A DNA stretch of 64,000 nt from Chloroflexota bacterium (GTDB taxonomy: Bacteria; Chloroflexota; Anaerolineae; Anaerolineales; Villigracilaceae). A model generated the notes under the pieces. The model did no database searches. It saw only the letters and a program-made list of their open reading frames with translations, and had not been told where the DNA came from. The stretch spans positions 186,001-250,000 of the forward strand of contig JACRBJ010000032.1 in the NCBI GenBank assembly GCA_016234555.1, written 5' to 3'. The position numbers and the translations under genes were made by a program. This document shows, one piece after another, positions 8,901 to 14,258 of this stretch. Each line of letters starts with the position of its first letter. Positions within the stretch are counted from its first letter, which is position 1.

Positions 8901-10192
8901 GACGTAAAGACGCTGCCAGTGTCGACATTCGGACCTGAGATAGCCACCATGTTGGGCGTATCGAGATCGGAGCCCACACCGATAGCCAGAATCCTGATGC
9001 CATCGGTCTTGATGGTGTTTGCCACTACAACAGCAGCCGCAACATCAGAGGCCTCGTAGCCAGAGGGCCTGTTCGGGTTACCGTCCGAAGCAAAAATCAC
9101 GAGGTCTGGCTTATCCGCGCGGTCAGAGTCGAATGTGCTATAGGCCTTCGTCAGAGCATCCTGCCAGTTGGTAGAACCGCCCCCAGTCGGGATCGAATTG
9201 ATGGCAGCGTTAACGGCACTAATGTCAGCGGTGAATGGCTGGAGAACCTCTGCGTTTGTGGCGAACCGGGTAACCGAAAACCAGGTGGGCGTCCCGTTAA
9301 GAGCGCCAGTAAAGGCTGTCATTGCGCTCTTAATCTGCGACAATTCAGAGGAACTAATACTCGTCGAATTGTCGATTACCAGTGCGATGTCCAAGCCGCA
9401 AGAAGCCCCAAGCTCCGGGTTGGGCGCGGAGTATAGGTAGGTAATCATGTCATACGCATCTCTTGTGCCGCTGGGACTACCGAGGGTTCCATGAGCCGTC
9501 TCGGCACAAACCCTGCGACTGCCGTCGGCGCCTGCGGCGAGGGTCCAGGAGAACTCGGCCTCATTGCTTGTGCCGATCTCCGTAATGGTCTGCCAGGCTC
9601 CCCAAGTGCCACCGCCGAGGCTATTGCAACTGCCTGTGGGAGTAAGATCGTTGGCGAAGCGAACTTGAGTTGGATCGCCCCCACTGCCACTCCAGGCGAT
9701 CCGCAGGGTAACATCAAGCAAACCCGTGTTCGAGGCGCCGTTGTTGATGCTCAGGGTCATGGATGTGTGATCGGAAAACACCGCGCTCGCAAGGAGAGTA
9801 TCGTCGGATTCTGGTCCCTCCCAAGGTAAGGGATAAACCTCGATTACGTACTCCCCGAGGACACCGTTCAATTGGTAGTAGTAGGTAAATCCACCCTGCT
9901 CATCAGTTGTCACTGTGTCCCAGCCCAACTCGAAGCTGCCGTCCCCCTTGACGATGCTGCCGTTGGGGCGGGTCACCGGGATATCCAATGTTGCGAGCGG
10001 TTGGAAACCACTACCGGTGATCGTCACAACCTCATCCGGCATGTAGTCTGCCTTGTCGGTTGTGAGCGTCGGGATGGCAGATTCTCCTTCTGCCTGGGGA
10101 GCTGCCGCAACACTCATTGGCGCTCCAAGCACCATTGTCAAAATCGCCAAAATATCAATTACTTTGAACATTACCGTCTGGAACCTACGCAT
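2969..10192 (-). CDS. Giant secreted repeat protein (VWA, CnaB-like and DUF11-type repeats), about 2407 aa
   Basis: This is a large exported, probably surface-bound or matrix protein. I choose the start at 10192 (MRRFQTVMF), because AAGGAGG lies five bases upstream; an upstream ATG at 10219 would translate the ribosome-binding site. A signal peptide ends near APMSVAAAPQ. Domain order: an Ig-like segment (about 35-115); a von Willebrand A domain (about 266-455) with the MIDAS start DNSTS; about seven CnaB/SpaA-like units (about 456-1120); seven 108-residue repeats of the type VDLTKEVSPLSL..PGGLFTYTLTIENKS (about 1121-1876); a DUF11 unit; an unassigned region; and a C-terminal GFWKNPG domain (about 2230-2407). 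No LPXTG motif, C-terminal membrane helix or PEP-CTERM signal is seen, so how it is anchored is unknown. An adhesive or scaffolding role is inferred from the domains. Confidence 0.9.
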   Translation of the reverse strand: MRRFQTVMFKVIDILAILTMVLGAPMSVAAAPQAEGESAIPTLTTDKADYMPDEVVTITGSGFQPLATLDIPVTRPNGSIVKGDGSFELGWDTVTTDEQGGFTYYYQLNGVLGEYVIEVYPLPWEGPESDDTLLASAVFSDHTSMTLSINNGASNTGLLDVTLRIAWSGSGGDPTQVRFANDLTPTGSCNSLGGGTWGAWQTITEIGTSNEAEFSWTLAAGADGSRRVCAETAHGTLGSPSGTRDAYDMITYLYSAPNPELGASCGLDIALVIDNSTSISSSELSQIKSAMTAFTGALNGTPTWFSVTRFATNAEVLQPFTADISAVNAAINSIPTGGGSTNWQDALTKAYSTFDSDRADKPDLVIFASDGNPNRPSGYEASDVAAAVVVANTIKTDGIRILAIGVGSDLDTPNMVAISGPNVDTGSVFTSDVITSDFDELAADLAAFATETCGGTISVYKVIDADGDTTTTDDQSNGTGWHFSAAVSGGSASPTEGDTASDGSIVFDIDIDGSTASVDIAETLLGGFDFISASCLDGSTPVGTPTSGAVNDIVIGQQDVLSCKFYNRVTPGSITIIKDAAPDSGQDFNFTTEGLTPVSFVLDDDDNPALSNVQEFNNVIPGTYVVTETSATGWDISNLVCTDATGDTSVSGNSATIHVDPGEAVTCTFTNTLQQGTLIVKKELVIDNGGTKTYSDFSFQVNGGDSVAFESDGQNELSVPPGSYTVVEPVVTGYTTTYNNCSDVTVTPGGTATCTITNDDQPGTLIVEKEVINDNGGTLGAEAFSFSVNGGDLTPFEADGVNQLTVDAGTYTVTEAAVDGYTTSYTNCADVAVPNGGSTTCTITNDDKAGKLIIEKVVVNDNGGALAAKDFSFSVNGGTAVTFEEDGVNEVIVDAGTYSITEPAVEGYATTYSNCSNVDIPLGGSATCTITNDDIQPRLIVTKHVVNDHGGQADAADFTIKVTGTNASPAEFPGDEAGTTVQLDAGSYSVSEDALDGYLSSYSVGCSGSIGIGETKYCTVTNDDQPGTIIVEKRTDPAGLAGNFEFTGDAAGTIADGGSIVVSGLSAGTYSSSELPLKEWQLTGIACDDDNSSGDVATATATFNLENGETVKCVFTNDPLPRVSLGKAVDVESLPEPGGVFNFKLTITNESAEPVEITALTDDNILSAECTALVGTTLAVGESVSCNYAVTHTDAGTYPNTAEVTVKDNENNEAVDTAAVTVAVTDEKPTVDLTKEVSPLSLAEPGGLFTYTLTIENKSVEKVTITALTDTNTLSTECTALVGTELAVGAKVNCTYTATYSEAGTYPNTAEVTVKDNENNEASDKAEATATVTDEKPDVDLKKEVSPLSLAEPGGLFTYTLTIENKSVEKVTITALTDTNTLSAECTALIGTELAVGGKATCTYIATYTEAGAYPNVAKVTVKDNEDNEASDEAEAAAAVTDEKPAVDLTKEVSPLSLAEPGGLFAYTLTIENKSVEKVTITALTDTNTLSAECTALVGTELVVGGKVSCTYTATYTEAGTYPNTAKVTVKDNEDNEASDEAEATAAVTDEKPAVDLTKEVSPLSLPEPGGLFTYTLTIENKSVEKVTITALTDTNTLSAECTALVGTELAVGGKVSCTYTAIYTEANTYPNAASVTVKDNENNEASDEAEATATVTDEKPAVDLTKEVSPLSQPEPGGLFTYTLTIENKSVEKVTITALTDTNALSAECTALVGTELAVGGKVSCTYTLTYVEPGVFSNKAIVTVKDNENNEASDEAEATATVTDVKPVVDLTKTIDPLSLPEPGGLFTYTLTIENKSVEKVTITALTDTNTLSAECTALIGTELAVGGKVSCTYTLTYTVAGEYPNKAAVTVKDNENNEASDEAEATAVVTDAPDKLTITKTADTDHVPAGKAIGFTITVHNDGPGTAYNAILSDMLPTAEGIAWSVSPAVAGCSITGSALTCDFGNLANGATRTVHITSPTTSNTCGVFDNTATLTSNVNDPVSATAKTASYCDLRVSKTVIPTFKRVFYWNILKSVDKSFVRQVGGSATFKYTVIAKQTGFTDSDWKLTGQITITNPNPIDVSGIYVKDFVNNLGVCTIDVTNNFVVPANSSRVLDYTCAYSTRPSAYFAKNIVEIKWSQTAGTPTAFARAVVNFSFGGKPGVPVSSDNPLTVNGTVTITDTFDGETTTLGTAVGIANLPYTLQKFLYTRDVTMPTYGCKSYTNTAKIVETSKAANRTIKVCGPMDLGSKTIGFWKNPGQDIIKNTGSLSGTNICKLTSWLKGYAPFRDLSPTASCSDVATYVYNVMKAASGSSMNAMLKAQMLATALDVYYSDPALGGNQIGAPAPIGGTVVDLTYVKVGSGYQNVSAAFGGATKKTVLQMLAYAASKSNNGGTTWYGNVKAVQEKAKNAFDAINNNWVFPP
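4562..6829 (-). repeat. Seven in-frame tandem repeats of exactly 324 bp
   Basis: The same position in successive units falls at 4649, 4973, 5297, 5621, 5945, 6269 and 6593, so the period is exactly 324 bp (108 codons) with no indel across seven copies. The unit boundaries given are approximate. Internal copies are much closer to each other than to the first and last, which suggests recent amplification or gene conversion. Each unit encodes one Ig-like extracellular domain of the giant protein. Confidence 0.92.
6830..8200 (-). repeat. CnaB/SpaA-like tandem domain array, about 260 bp per unit
   Basis: Five similar units run in tandem. Each begins with a G-T-L-I-V-x-K strand, carries an internal Y-T-V-T-E segment, and ends with C-T-I-T-N-D-D. 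Two more divergent units precede them. The DNA is more diverged than the 324-bp array, so these units are older. The K...E...N pattern is that of CnaB domains able to form intramolecular isopeptide bonds; that chemistry is inferred here. Confidence 0.75.
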
Positions 10193-10540
10193 GTCATCCT
10201 CCTTGTTTGGTGGAAACAAAAAGAACCGGCATCAAGACCGATCCTTTCATTTACAATGAATCACCTTTGGAAATACCGCGCAAAACAACAATCGGGAACA
10301 AAGCCTTGCTTCCGGTGCAATAAAAAAAGAATCGACGCCCAACCCAAATATTTGCATTTCCTCTCATTACAGGAAATATGAAATTGAAAAAGGGAATTAA
10401 TTACATTTTTGTCAGAGTTTGCATTTCTGTTAGTATTATAGAGATTTAGGTCTCAATACAGGTCGCAGAAATGGTCGTAAAAGGTCGCGTCCCACCTTTA
10501 CTGGTCGTGAAATAACGAACAATTGATGTTTTTGTCGGGA
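10193..10540 (-). promoter_or_regulatory. Upstream region of the giant gene: GGTC repeats, -10 box, long leader
   Basis: This gene-free stretch separates the orphan OmpR-type regulator from the giant gene. On the plus strand GGTC occurs at 10449, 10461, 10473, 10483 and 10503, mostly followed by G, at spacings of 12, 12, 10 and 20 bases. On the minus strand a TATAAT (10440-10435) lies just downstream of this row, so the repeats would cover the -35 region and upstream positions, as expected for an activator. No good -35 hexamer is visible. The remaining 240 bases to the start codon would form an AT-rich leader, in which I recognise no riboswitch. Confidence 0.45.
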
Positions 10541-11227
10541 TTACTTCCTGAAGACGTATCCACCCATTTCCGTCTGGATATGCTTCGCCTGGTTCGAGCT
10601 TGGCTCGATCTTCTTTCGCAGGCGATAGATCAGGTTCTTTACCAGTACCGAATTTCCTTCGCCGTGAAATCCCCAAACACGGTCAATGATCTCATCGTTT
10701 GAAAATACCTGGTTCGGGTGGTCCACCAATAAATACAGGACACGGAACTCAAGATTGGAAAGGCGTATCTTCCGTCCATCACAGCAGGAGAGATGATGTG
10801 TTGTCGGGTCGAGCGTATACTCGCCAACAGTCAGTTTATCCAGGCTCTCCACCTTCACCGTCCATGACCGATTGAGCCACACTTTGATCTTCGCAAGAAA
10901 CAGGACGGGGCTGACGGGCTTAATGATGCAATCGTCGACGCCCGCCTGGTATGCCTCCAGCATATGTGTTTCATTGTTGATGGGGGTGAAAAACAGCATG
11001 GGGGACACTGAATGTTCCCTCAATGATCTGCAAATCTGCACTCCATTGGCATCCCCGGACGTTACATCCACGACGATCACATCCGGCGCAGATTCTTCCA
11101 GCGCCGTGATGGCGTGCAATACTGTGTTGGTAACAATCGGACGACAGCGCAGGTCGGTCAACAACAACCCCCAAACCCGGCTGGTTGTTGGCTCATCGCA
11201 AACGATCAAAATGCTGGATTCAATCAT
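10541..11227 (-). CDS. OmpR/PhoB-family response regulator, orphan
   Basis: This is a two-domain transcription regulator of 228 residues. The receiver domain (about 1-120) has phosphoacceptor Asp54 in VIVVDVTSG and Lys103 in CIIKPVSP. The usual N-terminal acidic pair appears as C-D-E rather than D-D-E, and the switch Thr is in FFTPIN. The C-terminal winged helix (about 130-228) contains LSNLEFRVLYLLVDHP, a recognition-helix region SVLVKNLIYRLRKKIEP, and the ending GGYVFRK typical of the family. No histidine kinase is adjacent. It is encoded directly upstream of the giant secreted-protein gene on the same strand. The GGTC direct repeats between them have the spacing usual for OmpR-type dimers, so control of that gene is a reasonable inference. 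It is divergent from degV. Confidence 0.9.
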   Translation of the reverse strand: MIESSILIVCDEPTTSRVWGLLLTDLRCRPIVTNTVLHAITALEESAPDVIVVDVTSGDANGVQICRSLREHSVSPMLFFTPINNETHMLEAYQAGVDDCIIKPVSPVLFLAKIKVWLNRSWTVKVESLDKLTVGEYTLDPTTHHLSCCDGRKIRLSNLEFRVLYLLVDHPNQVFSNDEIIDRVWGFHGEGNSVLVKNLIYRLRKKIEPSSNQAKHIQTEMGGYVFRK

Positions 11228-11381
11228 TCCTACTCCCTTATCGTTTCGTTGCCCAAATGGATATTTTGATTATAGTGCCTGTCAACATCGAATGCAACAT
11301 TTTCGCGCATTTGCCAACCGGGGATGAAACACACTGTCTATGGAGAGCCGATTGGTATAAAATAACAAACTGGAGATTATT

Positions 11382-12218
11382 ATGACCCTTATTATTGCCG
11401 ATACCACCTGCGGATTACCCCGCGACCTGCTCGAACAACGCGGCATTCCCGTCATTCCGCAGATTGTCATGTTTGAGGAAAATTCATTTCATGACGACAC
11501 GGAAATGGACACTGCCACGTTCCTGAAAAGACTCAAGGCATCCAGGACCCTGCCCAAGACGGCTGCGCCCGAACCGCCGCTATATTTTCCGTTCTTCAAG
11601 GAGGCACAGGAAAGCGGAGAAAGTGTGATCGTCGTAGCCCCAACCGCCAAAGCCAGCGGGACCGTCCGCTCGGCGCAGACCGCTGCGCTGGAATTCCCAA
11701 ACATGGATATCCGCGTGGTGGATACGCAGACCATATCCTGCAACCTCGGCTCCCTCGTCCTGCTGGCAGATGACATGGCAAAGGCTGGTGAATCGGCCGA
11801 TGCGATTGTGGCAAAACTCAACGACATGCTTCCGCGTGGACGGCTTTACTTCCTGGTGGATACGCTGGAATACCTCGCCAAGGGCGGGCGCATCGGCGGG
11901 GCAAAACGCCTGCTGGCGGAACTGCTGGAGATCAGGCCCATCCTGCAGGTTAGGAATGGGCAGGTTGAAGCCTTCGAGCAGCAGCGGACAAAGAAGCGCG
12001 CGCTGGCGCGGCTGACGGAAGTGGCGGTGGAACAATGCCCCGGCGGAGAATCAGCCCACTTGTGTGTAATCCAGGTCGCAGCGGAGAGGGAGGCGGAAGC
12101 CTTCGCCGCCGAATTGAAGTCGCGGGTCAACGTCCCCCAAATCCCCATCTACGAATTGCCGCCCGCCATCGTCGTCCACGCCGGACCACGCACCATGGGC
12201 GTTGGATTTTTCGTGTAA
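11382..12218 (+). CDS. DegV family protein (fatty-acid binding)
   Basis: This is a 278-residue cytoplasmic DegV protein. Members bind a fatty acid between two domains and hand it to fatty-acid kinase (FakB role) in Gram-positive bacteria; that role here is inferred from family only. Visible signatures are the N-terminal [10 protein letters not shown], the lipid-binding loop [14 protein letters not shown] and the second-domain segment [16 protein letters not shown] followed by [13 protein letters not shown] ribosome-binding site precedes the ATG. The stop is separated from the pyrC start by one base, so translation is probably coupled. A possible promoter (TTGCCC at 11249, 16-base spacer, TATAGT at 11271) lies upstream, divergent from the OmpR-type regulator. 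Confidence 0.92.
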   Translation: MTLIIADTTCGLPRDLLEQRGIPVIPQIVMFEENSFHDDTEMDTATFLKRLKASRTLPKTAAPEPPLYFPFFKEAQESGESVIVVAPTAKASGTVRSAQTAALEFPNMDIRVVDTQTISCNLGSLVLLADDMAKAGESADAIVAKLNDMLPRGRLYFLVDTLEYLAKGGRIGGAKRLLAELLEIRPILQVRNGQVEAFEQQRTKKRALARLTEVAVEQCPGGESAHLCVIQVAAEREAEAFAAELKSRVNVPQIPIYELPPAIVVHAGPRTMGVGFFV

Positions 12219-12219
12219 C

Positions 12220-13335
12220 ATGCTCAAACTCCCCGGTCTGATCGACCCGCACGTTCACCTGCGCGAGCCTGGCGCCACCCACAAGGAGGATTATGACTCA
12301 GGCACGTCCGCCGCGCTGGCTGGTGGCATCACGATGGTGCTTGCCATGCCCAATACCAGGCCGCCCATCTTCGACGCTGAAACCCTTGACCTCGCGTTGA
12401 CCGCCGCCAAAGGAAAAGCCCGCTGTGACTATGCCCAATTCCTCGGCGCGGGACCCAACAACGGGGACTGGGACAAAAATAAAGGGCTGCCCCAACGAGC
12501 GGCAGGGTTGAAGATGTATCTCGACTCGACTTTCGGCGAGTTGCGGCTGGACGACATGACCCTTTGGATGCCGCATTTCGAAACCTTTCCAAAGGAACTG
12601 CCTATCGTGGCGCATAGCGAAAGCCGCAGCATGGCGTCCGCGATTTTATTTGCCGCCATTTACGACCGCCCGGTGCACATCGCCCATATTTCTTTAAAAG
12701 AAGAAGTCCTGCTCATCAAAGCCGCCAGGGAACGCGGCATCCAGGTCACTTGCGAGGTCTGCCCACATCATTTGTTTTTGACGAAGGAAGTACCCCCTCC
12801 GACGCTTCGCGCCACCTCCCCCAATTTCGCAGAAATTGGGGGAGGGCTGGGAGGGGGTAGAGCCGAAGTCCGCCCGAGGCTGGCGACGCAGGAGGATGTG
12901 GATAGCCTGTGGGCAAACCTGGATGTGATCGACTGCTTCGCCACCGACCACGCCCCGCACACAGTCGAGGAAAAGGATTCGGACAACCCGCCGCCTGGTT
13001 TCCCCGGGCTGGAGACGATTCTCCCCTTGTTGCTGACCGCTGTCAGCGAGAAACGTCTCTCGCTGGATGCGCTCATCGAGAAGATGCATACCAACCCGAA
13101 GCGGATCTTCAATCTGCCCGATCAGCCCGAGACCTGGGTGGAGGTGGACGAGAAGGCGATATACGAAATCAAAGCCGCCGACCAGTTCACCCGCTGCGGC
13201 TGGACTCCCTTTGAGGGCTGGAAGGTGAAGGGCAAAGTCCGCAAGGTTGTCCTGCGCGGGCAAACCGCCTTCGAGGACGGCAGGATTCTCGTCCCTGCCG
13301 GCTACGGAATAGATATTCGACAGGAAATCTCTTAA
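12220..13335 (+). CDS. pyrC: Dihydroorotase
   Basis: This enzyme cyclises carbamoyl-aspartate to dihydroorotate in pyrimidine synthesis. The start at 12220 lies one base after the degV stop and gives [18 protein letters not shown], with the two metal-binding His. The [14 protein letters not shown] segment holds the Lys that is carboxylated in CAD-like dihydroorotases. CPHHLFL and [15 protein letters not shown] supply further metal and catalytic residues. At 371 residues it is short for class I and resembles the CAD dihydroorotase domain. Residues about 191-213 are encoded by a 69-bp palindromic insertion, placed between the CPHHLFL segment and the conserved EVRPRLAT segment. The frame is intact, so the enzyme is probably active. 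Confidence 0.93.
   Translation: MLKLPGLIDPHVHLREPGATHKEDYDSGTSAALAGGITMVLAMPNTRPPIFDAETLDLALTAAKGKARCDYAQFLGAGPNNGDWDKNKGLPQRAAGLKMYLDSTFGELRLDDMTLWMPHFETFPKELPIVAHSESRSMASAILFAAIYDRPVHIAHISLKEEVLLIKAARERGIQVTCEVCPHHLFLTKEVPPPTLRATSPNFAEIGGGLGGGRAEVRPRLATQEDVDSLWANLDVIDCFATDHAPHTVEEKDSDNPPPGFPGLETILPLLLTAVSEKRLSLDALIEKMHTNPKRIFNLPDQPETWVEVDEKAIYEIKAADQFTRCGWTPFEGWKVKGKVRKVVLRGQTAFEDGRILVPAGYGIDIRQEIS
12791..12859 (+). repeat. Palindromic element inserted in frame in pyrC
   Basis: A 69-bp segment (23 codons) is bounded by a 9-bp inverted repeat, TACCCCCTC (12791-12799) with GAGGGGGTA (12851-12859). Inside is a perfect 14-bp inverted repeat (12815-12828 with 12832-12845) with the three-base loop GCA, beside a small CGC-TTC-GCG hairpin. 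It behaves as a REP- or RPE-like element that adds a Pro/Gly-rich loop to dihydroorotase without breaking the frame. Confidence 0.8.
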
Positions 13336-13351
13336 TACTATCCGAAATCCA

Positions 13352-13368
13352 ACCCCATATATTGGGGT
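13352..13368. repeat. Near-palindrome with C4, ATATAT and G4
   Basis: ACCCCATATATTGGGGT reads almost the same on both strands. It shares its architecture with the longer perfect palindrome at 13499-13522 and lies at the left edge of the DnaA-box cluster. Confidence 0.6.
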
Positions 13369-13498
13369 ACTTGTTTAGACAGGAGATTTCCACAACTCAC
13401 CAAAACTGTGGATAAGTCCGGTAAAACTGTGGAAAACTCGCCCCGCCTGTGGACAATAGCAGCAACTTTTCACAAACGATGCTGTTTTCCCAAAATCC

Positions 13499-13522
13499 GC
13501 ACCCCCCATATATGGGGGGTGC
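13499..13522. repeat. Perfect 24-bp palindrome inside the DnaA-box region
   Basis: The sequence reads identically on both strands: GCA, six C, ATATAT, six G, TGC. It sits midway between the two groups of DnaA boxes. It could be a protein-binding site for initiation or segregation, or a terminator-like hairpin; no T-run follows, so the latter is less likely. Confidence 0.75.
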
Positions 13523-13761
13523 TTATGAACATAGCCAAGATATGGAAAACGCTTGAGAAGTCCTCAAAAGCGACCATCTGCCCTGTGGAAAAATTATCCA
13601 AAACAAATCCACAGGCAAAACAGGAACAGGGTCAATAGTACACCACAGGGATGGGGGCAGGCTGCCAGATTTGTCCCACAGATGGGCGAAAGGCTGAGTT
13701 ATCCACAGTATCCACAACCCCTAATACTATTACGATTCCATAGTAAATATATATATCACTC

Positions 13762-13790
13762 TTGAATCTGTTAAGTGTATCCTGTACAAT
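13762..13790 (+). promoter_or_regulatory. Promoter of spoVS
   Basis: TTGAAT (13762-13767), a 17-base spacer and TACAAT (13785-13790) match a vegetative sigma promoter. It lies 49 bases before the spoVS start and directly beside the AT-rich tract of the candidate origin. Confidence 0.6.
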
Positions 13791-13839
13791 TCAGATTAAG
13801 AAAGTCCGTACCCATCTTAGCCAACCTTGGGAGGTTGCC

Positions 13840-14100
13840 ATGGATATAATCAAAGTTTCAGCCAACTCCCGTACCTCAGCAGTCGCCGGGGCAATCGCGG
13901 GCGTAGTCCGCGAACATAAACGGGCAGAAGTCCAAGCCATTGGGGCGGGCGCGGTGAATCAGGCGGTCAAAGCCTGGACGCTGGCGACCGGCTACCTTAA
14001 GCTGGACGGTGTCGAAATCGTCTGCGTTCCCGAGTTTGTGGAAGTGACGATTGACGACAAGGTTCGCACCGCCATTAAAATGGTAATCGAAGTTCGCTAA
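13840..14100 (+). CDS. spoVS: SpoVS-like small protein
   Basis: This is an 86-residue protein of the stage V sporulation protein S (Alba-fold) family, matching the usual family length exactly from the chosen start. The N-terminus MDIIKVSANSRTSAVAGAIA and the GAGAVNQAVKA segment are diagnostic. The start at 13840 is preceded by GGGAGG; a longer frame from 13762 would overlap the promoter. In Bacillus SpoVS affects septation and sporulation, but homologues are common in bacteria not known to sporulate, including Chloroflexota, where a nucleic-acid-binding or regulatory role is more likely. It is flanked by the candidate origin and by a hairpin terminator. Confidence 0.93.
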   Translation: MDIIKVSANSRTSAVAGAIAGVVREHKRAEVQAIGAGAVNQAVKAWTLATGYLKLDGVEIVCVPEFVEVTIDDKVRTAIKMVIEVR

Positions 14101-14104
14101 CCCC

Positions 14105-14132
14105 AGGTCGTGACCCGAAAGGGTCATGACTT
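14105..14132 (+). terminator. Hairpin after spoVS
   Basis: A 12-bp stem with two G-U wobbles (14105-14116 with 14121-14132) is closed by a GAAA tetraloop. It lies four bases after the spoVS stop. The T-run is weak, so it may be an imperfect terminator or a 3' stabilising hairpin. Confidence 0.55.
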
Positions 14133-14162
14133 GATTAATTCCCAATCGAGCGCAGGGTGGCG

Positions 14163-14168
14163 TATAAT
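14163..14168 (+). promoter_or_regulatory. -10 box upstream of the lamin-tail surface protein
   Basis: A perfect TATAAT stands 90 bases before the ATG at 14259. No convincing -35 hexamer is found at the usual distance. Confidence 0.4.
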
Positions 14169-14258
14169 ATTGTTGTGGATGTTTCGCCTGTCGCCGGTCG
14201 AAGTTTGCCCGCGCAGGTTGACGATTTCACAACCGATCTTTTTTCCTAATCTACTCCT

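Larger units (their letters stand above)
13336..13761. other. DnaA-box cluster with AT-rich flank: candidate oriC
   Basis: This gene-free stretch between pyrC and spoVS is dense in DnaA-box sequences. Perfect TTATCCACA copies occur at 13407-13415 (minus) and 13699-13707 (plus). One-mismatch copies occur at 13428-13436, 13448-13456, 13584-13592, 13594-13602 and 13708-13716, and weaker ones at 13386-13394 and 13605-13613. The two plus-strand boxes at 13699 and 13708 are directly abutting. An AT-rich tract with TAAATATATATATCA (13743 onward) follows and could be the unwinding element. Two CCCC-ATATAT-GGGG palindromes lie within the region. I infer a replication origin; dnaA is not in the window. 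Confidence 0.65.

Noticed and set aside
10193..10435. Riboswitch in the giant gene leader
   Set aside because: I looked for the cyclic di-GMP and other well-known riboswitch cores and found no matching conserved blocks.
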